Below the pieces are notes generated by a model, which saw only the letters and a program-made list of their open reading frames with translations, did no database searches and had not been told where the DNA came from. A program made the position numbers and the translations under genes. Below, piece by piece: positions 1 to 11,600 of a stretch of 64,000 nucleotides of DNA. Position 1 is the first letter of the stretch. Each line of letters begins with the position of its first letter. This DNA comes from Malachius bipustulatus (lineage: Eukaryota > Arthropoda > Insecta > Coleoptera > Melyridae): assembly GCA_910589415.1 (NCBI GenBank), contig OU342635.1, forward strand, positions 15,500,001 to 15,564,000, read 5' to 3'.

Positions 1-380
1 TTTTTGTTGTTGTTACTGTAATGAAGTCATGAATTTTTGACTTCATTTTAGTTAGTCAGCTGCCTCCAATAATGGCTTTCATTCATTATAAAAATCATCA
101 AGATCGCTTCATGCATTTCATCCATAATAAAATCATGCTAATTAATAATTTCTCAAATCATTTATCAGTTTTTTATGCACAGGCCGTATTTTAAGCGAGC
201 TGAATCGAGGCAGTTGACTACAATTTCGGAAGCCACATCGCTGATACCAGCACTATCACCGGGGACAAAAACGAAATAAACCTTTTTTATGCTCCGTGGC
301 CTGCCTGAAAAACGGCAGATAATTAGTTTGGGAGATACGGCAACCGTATAAAATGAGCGACATTTTTGAATGAAGATTTA
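1..380. other. unannotated AT-rich sequence
   Basis: No open frame with coding character and no repeat was recognised here. It may be the upstream part of the repeat-rich segment that follows. Confidence 0.3.
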
Positions 381-595
381 ATTCCGATCCGACGTTTGTA
401 CGAGTAAAACCTGGTGTATGAATTCCGATCAGACGTTAGTTTGAGTAGGTACTTAGTGAAAAATTCCGATCCGGTGTTATTTCGACGAACAGTAATAGAA
501 AACTTCCGATCCGACGTTAGTTTTGAGTAGGCAGTACCTAGTGGTTAGAGATTCCGATTCAACGTAGTTTCAGTAGTGAATAGTTCACCGGGATA
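381..595. repeat. 41-bp minisatellite, about five copies
   Basis: The motif ATTCCGATCCGACGTTAG recurs with diverged spacers at 381, 422, 463, 503 and 551, giving periods of 41, 41, 40 and 48 bp. Each unit usually continues with a GAGTAGGTACCTAGTG-like stretch. Copies are diverged but clearly collinear. An echo (ATTCCGAGCTGATC) appears at 660. Short tandem arrays of this sort are common inside LTRs, which would fit the possible LTR scar downstream, but the array itself proves nothing about origin. Confidence 0.75.
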
Positions 596-779
596 GTGTC
601 CCCGAGATACCGATATTTGGACCATAGAAAGTGCCAGGTTCCGAACTAGATTCTTTCCGCATTCCGAGCTGATCACCCCTTCGCTCCCGTATTAGAGGTA
701 GGTGATATTTTCATACCCGTCATAAGATTTACATTTTCGCATTTGGTTGTGACACGGCCACCTTGAACAACCCTTCTCA

Positions 780-1045
780 AGCATCCCTTTTTACCGCACC
801 CGCTCCTAACCCTCGCTGTAGTAACAAAGGCCCCGTTATTGTCGTGAGATTGCTGACCCGGCGGAGACAGGGGGTAATCTCGCGGCGGCAGCGTGGCCTG
901 GTAGTAGTTAACAGCCCATCGGTACCCGTCTTCCGCTGGAGTAACAAAGGCTTCGTCATTTTCGTAAGATTGCTGACCCTGCGGAGACAGGGGGTAATCT
1001 TGCGGTGGCGGCGTGGCCCGGTACTCGTTAAACACAGCACGCCGA
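780..1045. repeat. GC-rich tandem duplication, 120-bp unit x2
   Basis: Two copies of a 120-bp unit lie head to tail in a local GC-rich island, with units starting near 1023 and 903 when read on the minus strand. Because 120 is divisible by three, all frames stay open for a while on both strands. The longest minus frame reads as a Pro/Gln/Tyr-rich peptide with two 40-residue repeats (core PPPQDYPLSPQGQQS and PPRDYPLSPPGQQS). Differences between the copies are not concentrated at third codon positions, so selection on a protein is not evident. It could be a low-complexity exon or just a duplicated non-coding segment. Confidence 0.55.
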
Positions 1046-1199
1046 TCCTCTCCTCCGCACCTACAGTAAATCAACAACAGCGCGGCCTCACCGCACCTAC
1101 CCGGTTTTCCATTCTGGAACACACTAAGGCGCGCACGTACCTACCAGGGATCAATACGAATCACTAATAAGGCCGACATTTGATATCACCCCGTCGATC

Positions 1200-1659
1200 G
1201 CGTCTCGCTGTCCGCCGCTTTGCTTTGCACCCATAGTCGTCTTCATAGCTATTTGTGTTAATTTATCTAAATTTCGAGACACCTTCTTTTATTTTTTTTC
1301 TTTCATCAAATGTAAATTGTTTTTCTTTGCAATAAAATTTAATTTGAACTCACGTCCTGCTCCTCAATTACTATCTCCACCGACCGTGAACCCCGAACTA
1401 CTCACGATAGACAACTTGACTCAACGGGAGCGCCACGTAAGCCGCAAGGAGCGCCTAAAGACCGCCCCTCTGCGTCCCTATAGTTTTGGTGATAACCTCG
1501 TCTGACCCCTGGCAGTTTCCGTCTTCTCCATTGAGTTACCCTGGACAAGGATACGACTAACGTATCAATTGTGCGATAACCCAGGTCAGCGGGAAAACGA
1601 ATTGGTGAGTCATTTCCCCAAGGGAGTAAACCCTTTTATAAAAATCTGGCGCCCGAGCA
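1200..1659 (+). mobile_element. possible LTR-retrotransposon scar (U5 and primer-binding-site-like motif)
   Basis: A poly(A)-signal-like AATAAA at about 1331 is followed by a GC-richer stretch and then TGGCGCCCGAGCA at 1647. The first ten bases of that motif match the primer-binding site used by lysine-tRNA-primed retroelements, and the neighbouring bases match in part. No paired LTR, no terminal CA directly before the site, and no gag or pol were found. The call rests on one short motif and could be chance. Confidence 0.15.
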
Positions 1660-1707
1660 ATCCGTCCGATTCCGGCCAGTTTCCCGGATATCCGGGGTTG
1701 TCGTCAC

Positions 1708-1735
1708 ATTACTATTATTATTACTATTATTACTT
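1708..1735. repeat. (ATT)n microsatellite
   Basis: A short imperfect run of ACTATTATT units. No further structure was seen. Confidence 0.7.
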
Positions 1736-1739
1736 TGAT

Positions 1740-2600
1740 TCTCATAACCTCAAGTCGGAATAAAATAATATCTAGAATCAATGCGAGAAGAGGTGAGTCA
1801 CAGCCTTAGCACTCCGAGAGCACAGTGAAAAAAACATTCTGGTTGATGGAATAAAAAAAAATAGAAGGTAAGTAGGTTTTTCAATTAAAATTATTTTCCT
1901 AAATCTAAATAAAATTTTCTTTATCTTTATCCTACTATCCCCACCATAATAAAATTATTCTCATAACACATACCTACACACTTAATGAAATCAATAGTCG
2001 ATTTTTCTTTTTCATAGCCATAAAACAGTGTTGTGTACATATTTTATATTAATGATTTTAACTAATAAATGGGTAAGTCACTACTTAATACATAATGTGT
2101 ATATGAAAAAAAAAACTTCAGGAGTGGTGACAGTGATTTAATTAAATGATAACAAAATAATGAGTAGGTGTTTTCAGACCTCCTACTATATAGGAACTAT
2201 AGTTATTTCATTATGTAACGTTTGTTTACGATGGATAAATAGCGCGTTGGTGATCCATGATCTATTATTTTCCTTTTTTATACTTCATTATTTTGAAAAA
2301 CTATAGCTTCTGAAAACTGTTGAAAACTAGGTATGATGGGAAACGGTCTACAATAATTTAAAAAATAATTTATCGCGAGATTTATCGCTCATTTTGAAAC
2401 AATTACATTAAAAATATTCTTACATAAGTTTTTGCGACAATGTAAGATAAATAAAGGACTGGTTGCTATTTCTAGTGGATGGAACGCAAATATATTATAA
2501 CTGCTCCTGTATCTTGTAGCATCACCACCTCATTTTATTAAAAAGTGTTCGTAAACTTGAAGTAACAGCCCAAATTATGTGACCATTATTATTTTACCAG
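1740..2600. other. AT-rich intergenic or intronic sequence
   Basis: No repeat structure or coding region was supported. The last bases before 2601 (TTATTATTTTACCAG) look like a splice acceptor for the candidate exon that follows. Confidence 0.3.
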
Positions 2601-2855
2601 GTTTATTTAAGGGAGAAAATGAAAGGCGTGACAACACGCCAGCTTCAGAATGTTCCGAGAAAGCAGTCTCGACTCTCGACCAGACTTTCGGGATTACGAA
2701 AAGAAAGCCGATCTGAAAATTCACGACATGAGTATTCGAACAGCGGACGGAGCCGTAATAAAAATCTTTGTGATGGCTTGGAAAACTTGTACTTCTCCCG
2801 AATGATACTAGATAGAACTACTTGAATGTAAATAAAATGGAAAGCCAGAGACCGG
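2601..2855 (+). CDS. candidate 3'-terminal exon of an unknown gene
   Basis: A pyrimidine-rich TTATTATTTTACCAG acceptor precedes a stretch that is less AT-rich than its surroundings and ends with AATAAA at about 2830. Two frames are open from the acceptor. One gives about 74 residues, basic and Ser/Arg-rich, and stops at 2825. The other gives an acidic peptide (GENERRDNTPASECSEK) and stops near 2718. I cannot tell which is used, and no domain is recognisable. Any upstream exons would lie before 2600 or outside the window. The downstream border is set by the polyadenylation-like signal. It may equally be a chance acceptor in non-coding DNA. Confidence 0.25.
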
Positions 2856-2910
2856 GCAGTCTACATTGGAATATCATAAAGTTTTTTATTATTATTTTTA
2901 TATTATGGTA

Positions 2911-3741
2911 GAGGGTGCCCAGAAATAACACGTACCTAGAAAAGGAGTTGATTCTACATAAAAAATAAGACTTTTCCTATAAGCTTATTTATATGCACAG
3001 ACGAACCTACCGTTTTGAGAATATATCAGGGTGTCGAAAAAATATTTTTTTGTAGTTTTTGGCCAATATCTCGAGAACCGTATGAGGTACAATGTTCAGC
3101 TCTTATACACACTATGTGTTCATTAATCCCCTTGTTTTCACTGTAAAATAAAACTTAAAAAAATTGAGTGGCCTTGATTTGAGTACTTTGTGGTTTTCAA
3201 CCCCCCCCCCCCCCCCTAACTTTTACGGCACTAGGATCAATACGATTTTAAGAAGCCCATTAGAACCTCCCATGTTTTCTACACCAAATAGGTACTCTTG
3301 GTAAACAGTTCTAAAATTAACGGTTTCCGAAAAACATTGGCACTTACGATGAGAAACTCCCTTTGGATGTTTCAAAACATTGTACCGGAACAAGAAGGGC
3401 AAAGGAACTTCGTTCAATCCTAAAATCCCCGCCACTGGCATGTAATAATGAAAAAAATTGTTATTAAAAGGTAGCTAAAATATTAATGATATGACATGTA
3501 CCGACATCAATGTATAGTACATGTCATCAATGACAAAACATGCACGAAAGCTGAGTTCTGTATCTCAAACGGTTCGTGAGATATCGTCAAAAAACTGGAA
3601 ATATTACATTTTTTTGACACCCCCTGTATCTCGTATCTCAAACGGTATGTCTGGGCATAAAAGTTTATGGGGAAAAAGTCTAGTTTTTTATGTAGAATTA
3701 CCTTCTCTTCTAGGTAACTGCTATTTATGGACATGCACCTG
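2911..3741. mobile_element. imperfect palindromic foldback element with CAGGGTG-type ends
   Basis: The outer ends read GAGGGTGCCCAGAAATAA on the left and, inverted, CAGGTGCATGTCCATAAA on the right, each next to TA. Arms of roughly 200 bp are inverted copies of each other, for example TTGATTCTACATAAAAAA on the left against TTTTTTATGTAGAATTACC on the right. The left arm contains a C17 run at about 3206. No transposase frame is present. TA flanks and the CAGGGTG terminus fit a non-autonomous Tc1/mariner-type element. Confidence 0.65.
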
Positions 3742-3985
3742 TATTTTCACTTTTTTTTTCTTTACGTTTTATAATTCTTATATTTTTATATTAATATTTA
3801 TAAATTTATAAGATATAAATATACAAACTAGTACTGTTTGTAATTTTTAGAATTATTCAACGAATCCAAGAAAAAGACAATTTTTGAATTAACTCGCTAC
3901 CATTCCTGTCTGTCTGCGCAAATATTGCAATCGATTTTAAACTAACTTCTCGAAGAGCTAGAGACTAGAAACTCTGAACATTTAT

Positions 3986-6131
3986 AGTGGGGTGGATCTA
4001 AATTTCAGAACGATACTATTTTTTTTATTTTTTTATTTCGGTCAACTTAGTGGACCACTCTTGCTCTATAGCCGATTAGGCGCAAGTTTCGGAGGTGGGA
4101 CGGGGGAGAAAACCAGATATAAAAACGAAGGGAAACGGATTTTTTGCCCCTAGGTTAGCTCATAGTCGTACCAAAAAAAAAAAAATTCTGGCAAAAAAAA
4201 CGAGATCTCGCGAGAGCGCACAACCTGCTTGTGTGGCGCAATTTCGAATCCGCCCATTCCCCATCAAAATATCACCGTTTTAATTCTTAGTATTTTGTTT
4301 TCTTGTAAAAACGGGGGTCACCAAGATTAACCAACGGAGTTGGTGGCATAATTCATGTGGAAGCAATAAGTTTACAGGGGCGAAAAAATTCACTCCAGTA
4401 AATTCATCTTTCCCAAGGGTTTCGGCTAATTTTGCGCGGATCTGTGTATTAAGAGTCGGGAGGGGGGGAGGGGGGGGGGGGGAAACCTAAAACACACGGA
4501 ATCGGACATAACTCCCAGAGTTTTTGTCCTATATCGCAAAGCAAAAAAAATTAATTTTCTTGGATTGATTCAGCCTATCGATTAATATTTTTTTCCCAAA
4601 AAATACACAAATGGCAGCGAAATCAAACAATTGATTTTTTTAGTTTTTATCATGAAGGGAGAGGGTGCGAAAATCTAATAAGAATGCTTTTTACACTTGC
4701 AGTTTAAACTGAGTAGGTAGGTGTAGAGTTATGAACAAGTGAAAATCGCTCTATTTCATTTTGAAATATCAATTGAAACGAATTTCAAGAATACAAAATC
4801 AAACGAAACTTCCCGTTTCGTTCGAACCTGTTGCTTCTTTCGTACGAAAAGTACGCTCGTATGAACTCGGGGATAACCCTCCAGGTTGTGCACCCTGGCG
4901 AGATCTCGGTTTTTACCGTAATTTCATTTTGTAAAACGACTCACAGCTAGCCTAGGGACAAAAAAAGTTTCACCCTTATACCTGGTTTACCCCCCCCCCA
5001 CTCCACCTCCTAGACTTGCGTCAAATCGGCTATACAGGGTGCACCATGTATCCTTCTCTATATTGCTATCTCCTAACGCTAACAGATACAGGATCGGTTA
5101 AACAAATCCAAAGGAGCGCAATTTTGTGGCCATCTCGATTCCGTCGAGACATACAAGATATCTGTGACCGTTCCTGAAATATCCTGAAAAAACTGAAAAA
5201 ACGAGATTTCTTATTTTTGCCATATCTCTTTTATTATTGGAGATTAATGAATAATTTTTTGTGGGCTTACATAAGTCGGCAAGAGCTACCCATCTGACAT
5301 TTCAAAAAATTTCAAAGCCGACTAGGTCCCAGAATTTTCATAGTCAACTTTCGTTTTTCTTATGGCCACCATAGTGTTTTTTTATGTTGTTCGGTATAAA
5401 AGAAATCATAAAAACTAAAAATTGTTAAACTTCAAAAAATAAATAAAAAAAAATTTTCTTCTTCTTTTTTCTTTACAAAAAAGACACATTTTTAGACCAA
5501 ATTTCATAGATAAATTAAAAAAAAACATAAGGCAAGCACTATTTCGGCGTATTTTACAAATGTTGACGTTTTTCGACGATTTTTATTAGGTTTTTCTTTG
5601 AAATATCAAGAATAAAAATTTAAAAAATTTTTTTTTGAAGTTTATTAATTTTTGGTTTCCATTATTTTTTTCATATCGAACGACATAAAAAAATAATATG
5701 GCGGCCATAAGAAAAACGAAAGTTGACTGTGAAAACTCTTGGATATAGTAGGCCTTGAAAATTTTTGAAATGTCAGATGGATAGCTCTTAACGGCTTATG
5801 TAAGCCTACAAAAAATTATTTATTAATTTCCAATAATAAAAAAGATATGAGGAAAATAAGAAATCTCGATTTTTCAGTTTTTTCAGGATATTTCAGGAAC
5901 TGTCACACATATCTTGCATGTTTTGACGAATTCAAGATGGCCACAAAACTGCGCATCTTTTCTCTAATTTAACCGACCCTGTATCTTTTAGCGTTCAGGA
6001 GATAGCAATATAGAGAAGGATACATGGTGCACCCTGTATAACACTATATCCACCAAGTTGACCGAAACAAAAAAACAAACAAAAAACGAGTGTCGTTTTT
6101 GGATGTTTTTTACGCTAGATTTACCCCACTA
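3986..6131. mobile_element. large foldback element, interrupted by a second foldback
   Basis: The left arm (about 3986-4265) is inverted in the right arm, which is split into 4860-5033 and 6039-6131. Matching blocks include ATTTCGGTCAACTTAGTGGA near 4037 against the inverse of CCACCAAGTTGACCGAAA near 6050, and a GAGATCTCGC block near 4203 against GCGAGATCTCG near 4898. The split is exactly where the element at 5035-6036 sits, so that element inserted later. The centre holds a poly-G run near 4459-4482. No coding region was seen. Confidence 0.7.
5035..6036. mobile_element. 1-kb palindromic foldback (CAGGGTGCACCATG family)
   Basis: Both ends are the same sequence inverted: CAGGGTGCACCATGTATCC at the left and its complement at the right, each flanked by TA. 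The inversion continues through nearly the whole 1 kb, so the element can fold into a long imperfect hairpin. The AT-rich interior has no open frame. Related full copies lie at 15535-16532 and 37593-41235, and partial ones near 8106-9645, 30900-31773 and 59568-59710. TA duplication and terminus suggest a non-autonomous Tc1/mariner-type transposon. Confidence 0.85.
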
Positions 6132-7850
6132 ACAGCTCAGAACTGATTGACAATTCAATACTAACTCGCTTTGTTGTCTGTTCATCAGTTTGTCTGCAGT
6201 AGAAATACACATGTGCAAAAACTAAAGGTATAAAATAATGTTTAACAGTGAACAGTGGTAAAAAAATACTTGTCAGGGAAAGAAAATTTGTAAAAATTAA
6301 ATACTTATAAGATTTAAAACGATAAACGTGTGGCGCGTGCAATGGATAATAGTAAGGTATGGGAGAGAGTAAAGTTGACTTAAACTAGGAAGTCGCTAAG
6401 ATGCGCCCCACGTTAATCGTTTACAATCTTAAGCGTATTTCCATAAAAATCGCGCGATTGTAAAACATTTATACCACTATTCCGTAATCCGTATAGGTAA
6501 TGAACGTGCTAAATAGAAAAGCTTGATTAATAGGCAATTTTAGCACTATTATCGTTGAGCAAATGTGGTGAATAGATTCTGGTAACAAACTGGTCAAAGA
6601 ATATTAACATTTAACGGTATTGCCTTGATATCCGCTAGCCGGTGAAGACCCGCGGTAGTAGTTCTTGTATTGTGCAGAGTTGAGTTGATGAACAATGACG
6701 GAAACCGCCATCGAGTTTGTCTCACGATAGAGGTCAAAAGCTTATGCAAACACAGTTAATCGCTGGATTTTCTTATAAAAATCTATTCCTCGACTAGTTT
6801 TCAGTTTGCACTCTTCGCACATAATTCACACTACACCTGAGGTACCTACTGTAATATCAGTTCTCACTCATATCTTCCCAGATAAATGTATATTGTAAAT
6901 ACACTAATAAATGTACCTTATTACCTACTTATTATAGAAACAAAAAATCATATCTCAGAGTATAAACTAATTAAAAAAATAAAAAAACAATGCTTTTTAA
7001 TGAGGTGAATCGCATTATATCCAGCAGGTATTACGTATAACAAGGAAGAATTGTATTTTTAATAGAAAGTATATGTAATCACTAATCATGAAGCAAACGT
7101 ACCTAATTTAGATTCTTTGGCGAGTAATGGTTCGTTTTATTACTTCACGCCAGAATATCCTATATAAATCCTCATTAATACCAGTAAGGACTTGTTATCT
7201 ATAAAATTAGCTTAGTAAGCGCAAAAATAGAATTTTACAAAACGTAAAGCTTTCTAATCTTGAAATGAAGGTAACTAATCACTCTAGTTAGAACGTAACA
7301 ACAACGTATAGCAAGATACGAATTTTCCGAAACTCCACGTTTTGTTATTTTTTATTGTTCTGTTCGAAGGGATAACAGAGCAGACACTGACCGAGCACAC
7401 AAGAACCGGCGATGAGTCACCTCACCTCTCACCCTATCCCTTTAAATAATATGCATGACATGCATCCCTTTGATAACTAAAACTAAAACCAACTAAAGGG
7501 TAAGGGTGTCGACATGAAGACCAGGAGAGGGGAGGATGCAATATAATATAAATTACGTAATATTATACTATGTACGCTTTTATGTACCTATGTATCTCAC
7601 TTTTGCACAAACCAGATTTTTTTAATGGCCCCCGTGAACCGGGATTAGGACCGAGTTTTACTCGTAATTAATTACTTGAATCACTTTTGGATCTGTCCGA
7701 CATGTAGACTCTCTGACTAAAATTATTTTGGACTCGCTTTGGGAACGCTTTCTATAGAACAAACGAATTTTTGAACGTTATTTCGAGTCTTTAATAAACA
7801 GATTAAATTGTGTCGTGCTTCGTCTACAGGGTACCCGTTTTTAGGGGTCT
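6132..7850. other. unannotated AT-rich sequence
   Basis: No convincing exon, repeat or palindrome was found in this stretch. Confidence 0.3.
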
Positions 7851-7870
7851 CGGTTATCTTGACGAGAACC

Positions 7871-8075
7871 TCAGGGTCGAAATAACGTGCAGTAACTGAT
7901 GTTACTATAAGAAAGCAATTTCGAGAAACGGCAAGAGGAAATTTACGTTTGGAGGAACATTTTTACTGATGGAGAAGCGGCAAAAAATGTTCCTCCAGGC
8001 GTAAGTTTTTGATGGCTGTTTTTCCGAAATTGCTTTTTTAGTAATGTCAGTTACGGCACGCTATTTCGGCCCTGA
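7871..8075. repeat. inverted repeat, arms of about 92 bp
   Basis: Left arm 7871-7963 and right arm 7984-8075 are inverted copies with a loop of about 20 bp. Outer ends are TCAGGGTCGAAATA and its near complement TATTTCGGCCCTGA. Parts of the arms (GAAAGCAATTTCG, TTTGGAGGAACATTTT) resemble the hairpin at 11601-11731, so the two are probably distant members of one family. Confidence 0.65.
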
Positions 8076-8224
8076 AGTTTAAGTAGGTTTACTCGTTGCT
8101 GATATGTATATCTTACTCGAAAAACTGAAAATCTAAATTTCTTATTTTAGCCACATCTTTTTTATTATTGAAAATTAATTAATATTTGTAGATTTACCCA
8201 AGTCTTCAAGAGTAAATCCGTCAA

Positions 8225-9060
8225 AATTTTATTAAAAAGGGAAGTTTATGGTGGAAATAACAGTGTAGAAAAACAAGAAATACCTAACTGAAAATAAGTG
8301 GAAATAATGAAAATTATGTGGAAATATGTAGTGGAAATATTGTGAAAATAATGTGGAAATAGTAGAAATAACGTGGAAGTGGTAGACGTAAAGCAGAAAT
8401 ATTTTGCGAGAGGGTGTTCTATTGTGGGAATAACATGAAAATAGTGTAGAAAAACGAGAAATAACTTAAAATGAGTGGAAATAGTGGCATTAATGTGAAA
8501 ATAGTGGAAATAATATGTAAATAGGTGGAAATAATGTGGAAATAGTAGAAATAATGTAAAAATGGTGGAAATAATGTTCCAACGTGGAAGTAGTGGACAT
8601 AAAACCGAAATATTTTGCGAGAGGGTGCTCAGTCGTGGAGATAATTGTACACTATGTTGTAAATAACATCAAAATAGTGTAGAAAACCAGCAAATAACTT
8701 AAAATGAGTGTAAATAGTGGCATTAATGTGGAAATAGTGAAAATAATATGTAAATAGTGGAAATATTTCGAAAATAGTGGAAATAATGTGGAAATAGTGG
8801 GAATAACGTAGAAGTAGTGGACCTAAGGCATAAATTTTTTGCGATCGATCATCAATCACTCGTGGAAATAATTTTACACGATGATGGTAATAAATAACAT
8901 GCAATAGTGCAGAAAAACAGGACATAACTTAAAATGAGTGGAAAACCTGACTACAGCGGAAATAAATGAGAATAGCGTGGAAATAACTGGAAATAATTGA
9001 AAATAGTGCAAATAAAATGGAAGTATGTAGTTGAAAGTACATATTATGTGGAAGTGTCAT
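8225..9060. repeat. GTGGAAATAAT satellite with a higher-order period of about 215 bp
   Basis: A 12-13 bp motif close to GTGGAAATAATG is repeated dozens of times. On top of it lies a longer period marked by TATTTTGCGAGAGGGTG at about 8401 and 8612 and a decayed copy near 8835. Between the markers the same order of variants recurs (GTGTAGAAAAAC, ATAACTTAAAATGAGTGG, TAGTGGCATTAATG). Confidence 0.8.
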
Positions 9061-9153
9061 AGAGTGAAACGCAATTCGTGTATGACGATGTACACCTACA
9101 AAATATGATTCATTTTAATAATAAAAAAGATATACCTGAAATAAGGGAAAAAA

Positions 9154-9568
9154 AATTCGCGAGTTCTAAGGCTCATCACTAATCTCATGGCAAATGCAGA
9201 GAAAAACACAAATGGACGGCTATTTAGCTCTTGTTGGAGCTCATCTCATCACATCAGCATGCCACATCCTTCCTTAATTCCCTATCTTTTGCATAAGATC
9301 GTTGCTTACTTATACAGAAAATTCACCCGGAATTACGGGATCTATAATCAGTAGCGACACCTGTGTTGGTGAGCGTAACCACCAACAGTATAGGATCAAC
9401 TTTTTGGAGACGATAACCATTTGTACAGGCAAAAGTGTCAGACTGACCAGTCTTCTGTGTGACTTTGCTAATAGAAAATAATAATGGCCATCCATGCCTT
9501 CTGCAGCGTTTTTCTCTGTATTTGGTACGAGATCAGTGATGAGAGTGACTTCTAGAGCTCACGAATTT
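9154..9568. repeat. inverted repeat nested in a foldback arm
   Basis: GCGAGTTCTAAGGCTCATCA at 9158 and TGATGAGAGTGACTTCTAG near 9537 are inverted matches. The match continues inward through GCAGAGAAAAACAC against GCGTTTTTCTCTG. Arms are about 60 bp with a spacer of about 300 bp. It interrupts the right arm of the surrounding foldback. Confidence 0.5.
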
Positions 9569-9645
9569 TCTGTTTATTATTCATTTAATATTTTGCTTCT
9601 ACATTTTTCAGTATTTTCAAGATATTTCAGCAACGTCAAAAGCTA

Positions 9646-10700
9646 TCCTAAATTCCCTTTGAAAACAACGCAAAAATACGCAACTTTAATTCGTGTCTCA
9701 TAAATCGAGAGCCACTGCCCGAATTGCGATACCTCCATCCAGTATACCAATCCGAGGTCGCTAATATTTCTCTTTCCTCCTAGGAAGGCTGTCTTGAATG
9801 CCAAGGATGGCTGCCTTGAATGCCAAGGATCGCCACCACGGTCCGACAATTATTGTTTATAAAATGGAAACTTCTTTCTGGCATTCAAAATAAGTTTACT
9901 GAACTATTGGTACCTATAAAATTTTAAAACCATAAAACGCAGAACGACATGGGTGGAAGAGTTTTTTTTGTTATTGTTTTTTTCGTAAGCTCTGTAAATT
10001 ATGTCCATAATAAAAGGTTCTTCCTTACTGTTTATCCTGTTTATCATAGCTATTATGCAGTTTTTTGTAGACGATAACGATTAACCATTGTACCATTGAC
10101 ATTTTACCCACAGAAGGTTTCTAAACAGCATATCAGCATAACATGTTTGACATTGAATTAAGAGACAGGTAAACTGCCGAGGTAATAATATCACTGCTAT
10201 GTTTGGACTACGCGGATTGAATCTTTTTATTCTTGTTTGTATGTCTTTAAAATGTGGATAAAAATATGGGTAAACCTACTGCGATCACCGCGTATGATTC
10301 CGAGCCGGTATTTATGGTTACTACTTATGCATCAAGGACGAAATGTTACGTTGTACACCGCATCGGTACCATTAATTAATAATTTTACTTGCTAATATTG
10401 GCGGTTGGTATAGTAACTAAATTTTGGAAGTTAAAAATATTATTTCCTGCAACTAAATTTTGTAAACCCATCTATCAGTCCAAAATATATTATCTTCTGT
10501 GATTGTATACTTGTCAGGATGGCTCAAATAAATCTTTTGGCCTCCTCAGATGAGCTGATATTTGACAACAGCCGGCCAAATAATTGTTAAAAGTTAACGT
10601 ATCTCGTTAATGATTAACTTTTTTATTGCACAACGTAGGGCTGAATAAGTCGAGCCCAACAGTAGTTAAATAAATAGGGTGATAATTTAAAAAGGACAAG
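9646..10700. other. unannotated sequence with a small direct duplication
   Basis: Apart from a 22-bp direct duplication (CTTGAATGCCAAGGAT, twice near 9791-9829), nothing recognisable was found. Confidence 0.3.
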
Positions 10701-10704
10701 CCGT

Positions 10705-11597
10705 GAATATCTTTGAAAAAGCCAACAATCGAAAATTGCCGAGACATGACAATTTTTGCTTGGAGGGGGATACTTCTTGACGTACAACTGACATGTCCAT
10801 CGCTCACCCCCTATCCCCCAACAATTACCCCTAAAAAATCTTACATGCTATGACCCACCTTGTGATACCTCAGTTGAAAGCAAATTTCATTAGTAATTCA
10901 GCAGTGCTTTCTTTTTTTTTTCTTTTTTTTTCTTATTTTTTAGGGAGTTAGAGTCTAGATTTTGTCATTAAGTGAGATTCAAAGGAAAGAATGAACTTTT
11001 GAAAGAAATTACAATTTACTAATAACTGCAGAAGTTGTATAATAATAGTAGAGACGATTTTCTTCTACACTTATCAATTATACGTCGTAGTAAGTCCATC
11101 GGATTGAGTGGTTTAATTTTGAAGACAATCGACTTGAGGTGACCCCAAAGAAAAAAATAGAGCCTTGTTATGTCTGGTGATCACGGAGGCTGTAGTCCTC
11201 GTCTGCCAAGCCATCGATTGGGGAAACTCTGACGCTGGTTTTCAACTTCCGCAGTTATTAGTTCATTATAATTTCTGCCAAAATTTGTTTTTCTCTGAAT
11301 CTCACATGACAGAATCACGGCACTCACTTCCTAAAAAAATAAATAATTAAGAAAAAATAAATGAAAATAAATAATTATTAAAACGAAAAAAAATACTGAA
11401 TTAATTACTAATCAAATTTCTTTTTAAATGAGGTATCATAAGGTGGGTCATTCCTCCTAAGATTTTTTTAGGGGTAGTTGATGGTGGCAAGGGGGTGACT
11501 GATGCACACGTCAGTTGTACGATCAAAAGTGTCCCCCTCCAAACAAAAATTCACGTGCCTCGGCAATTTTCGATTGGTGGCTTTTTCCCACAAAATT
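10705..11597. mobile_element. imperfect foldback, arms of about 190 bp or more
   Basis: The left arm (10712-10902) and right arm (11398-11592) are inverted copies: AATCGAAAATTGCCGAG against CTCGGCAATTTTCGATTGG, and TGACCCACCTTGTGATACCT against AGGTATCATAAGGTGGGTCA. The inversion continues inward (AATAACTGCAGAAG against CTTCCGCAGTTATT) to a centre near 11130. No coding sequence was seen. The terminal motif is unclear, so the superfamily is unknown. Confidence 0.6.
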
Positions 11598-11600
11598 AAT

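Larger units (their letters stand above)
8106..9645. mobile_element. decayed foldback of the 5.0-kb family, filled with satellite
   Basis: The left end (8106-8200) and right end (9080-9160 plus 9583-9645) are diverged inverted copies of the arm sequence seen at 5035-6036, including TTTCTTATTTTAGCCA against an AATAAAAAAGATAT block. The body between them is the GGAAATA satellite described separately, and the right arm is interrupted at about 9154-9568 by another inverted repeat. Confidence 0.5.

Noticed and set aside
763..1167. Overlapping 134-codon plus-strand and 149-codon minus-strand open frames as a gene
   Set aside because: The openness follows from a 120-bp GC-rich tandem duplication; substitutions between copies do not favour third positions and no splice context was convincing.
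4060..4283. Possible tRNA or RNA gene near TTTCGAATCCGC
   Set aside because: The stretch is an arm of a foldback element and no cloverleaf can be drawn around the box-B-like string.
5035..6036. Interpretation of the palindromes as replication origins or CRISPR-like arrays
   Set aside because: TA flanks, shared tips and dispersed related copies fit transposable foldbacks, and there are no short regularly spaced direct repeats.
8629..8925. 98-codon minus-strand frame rich in Tyr, His and Phe
   Set aside because: It is a translation of the GTGGAAATA satellite.
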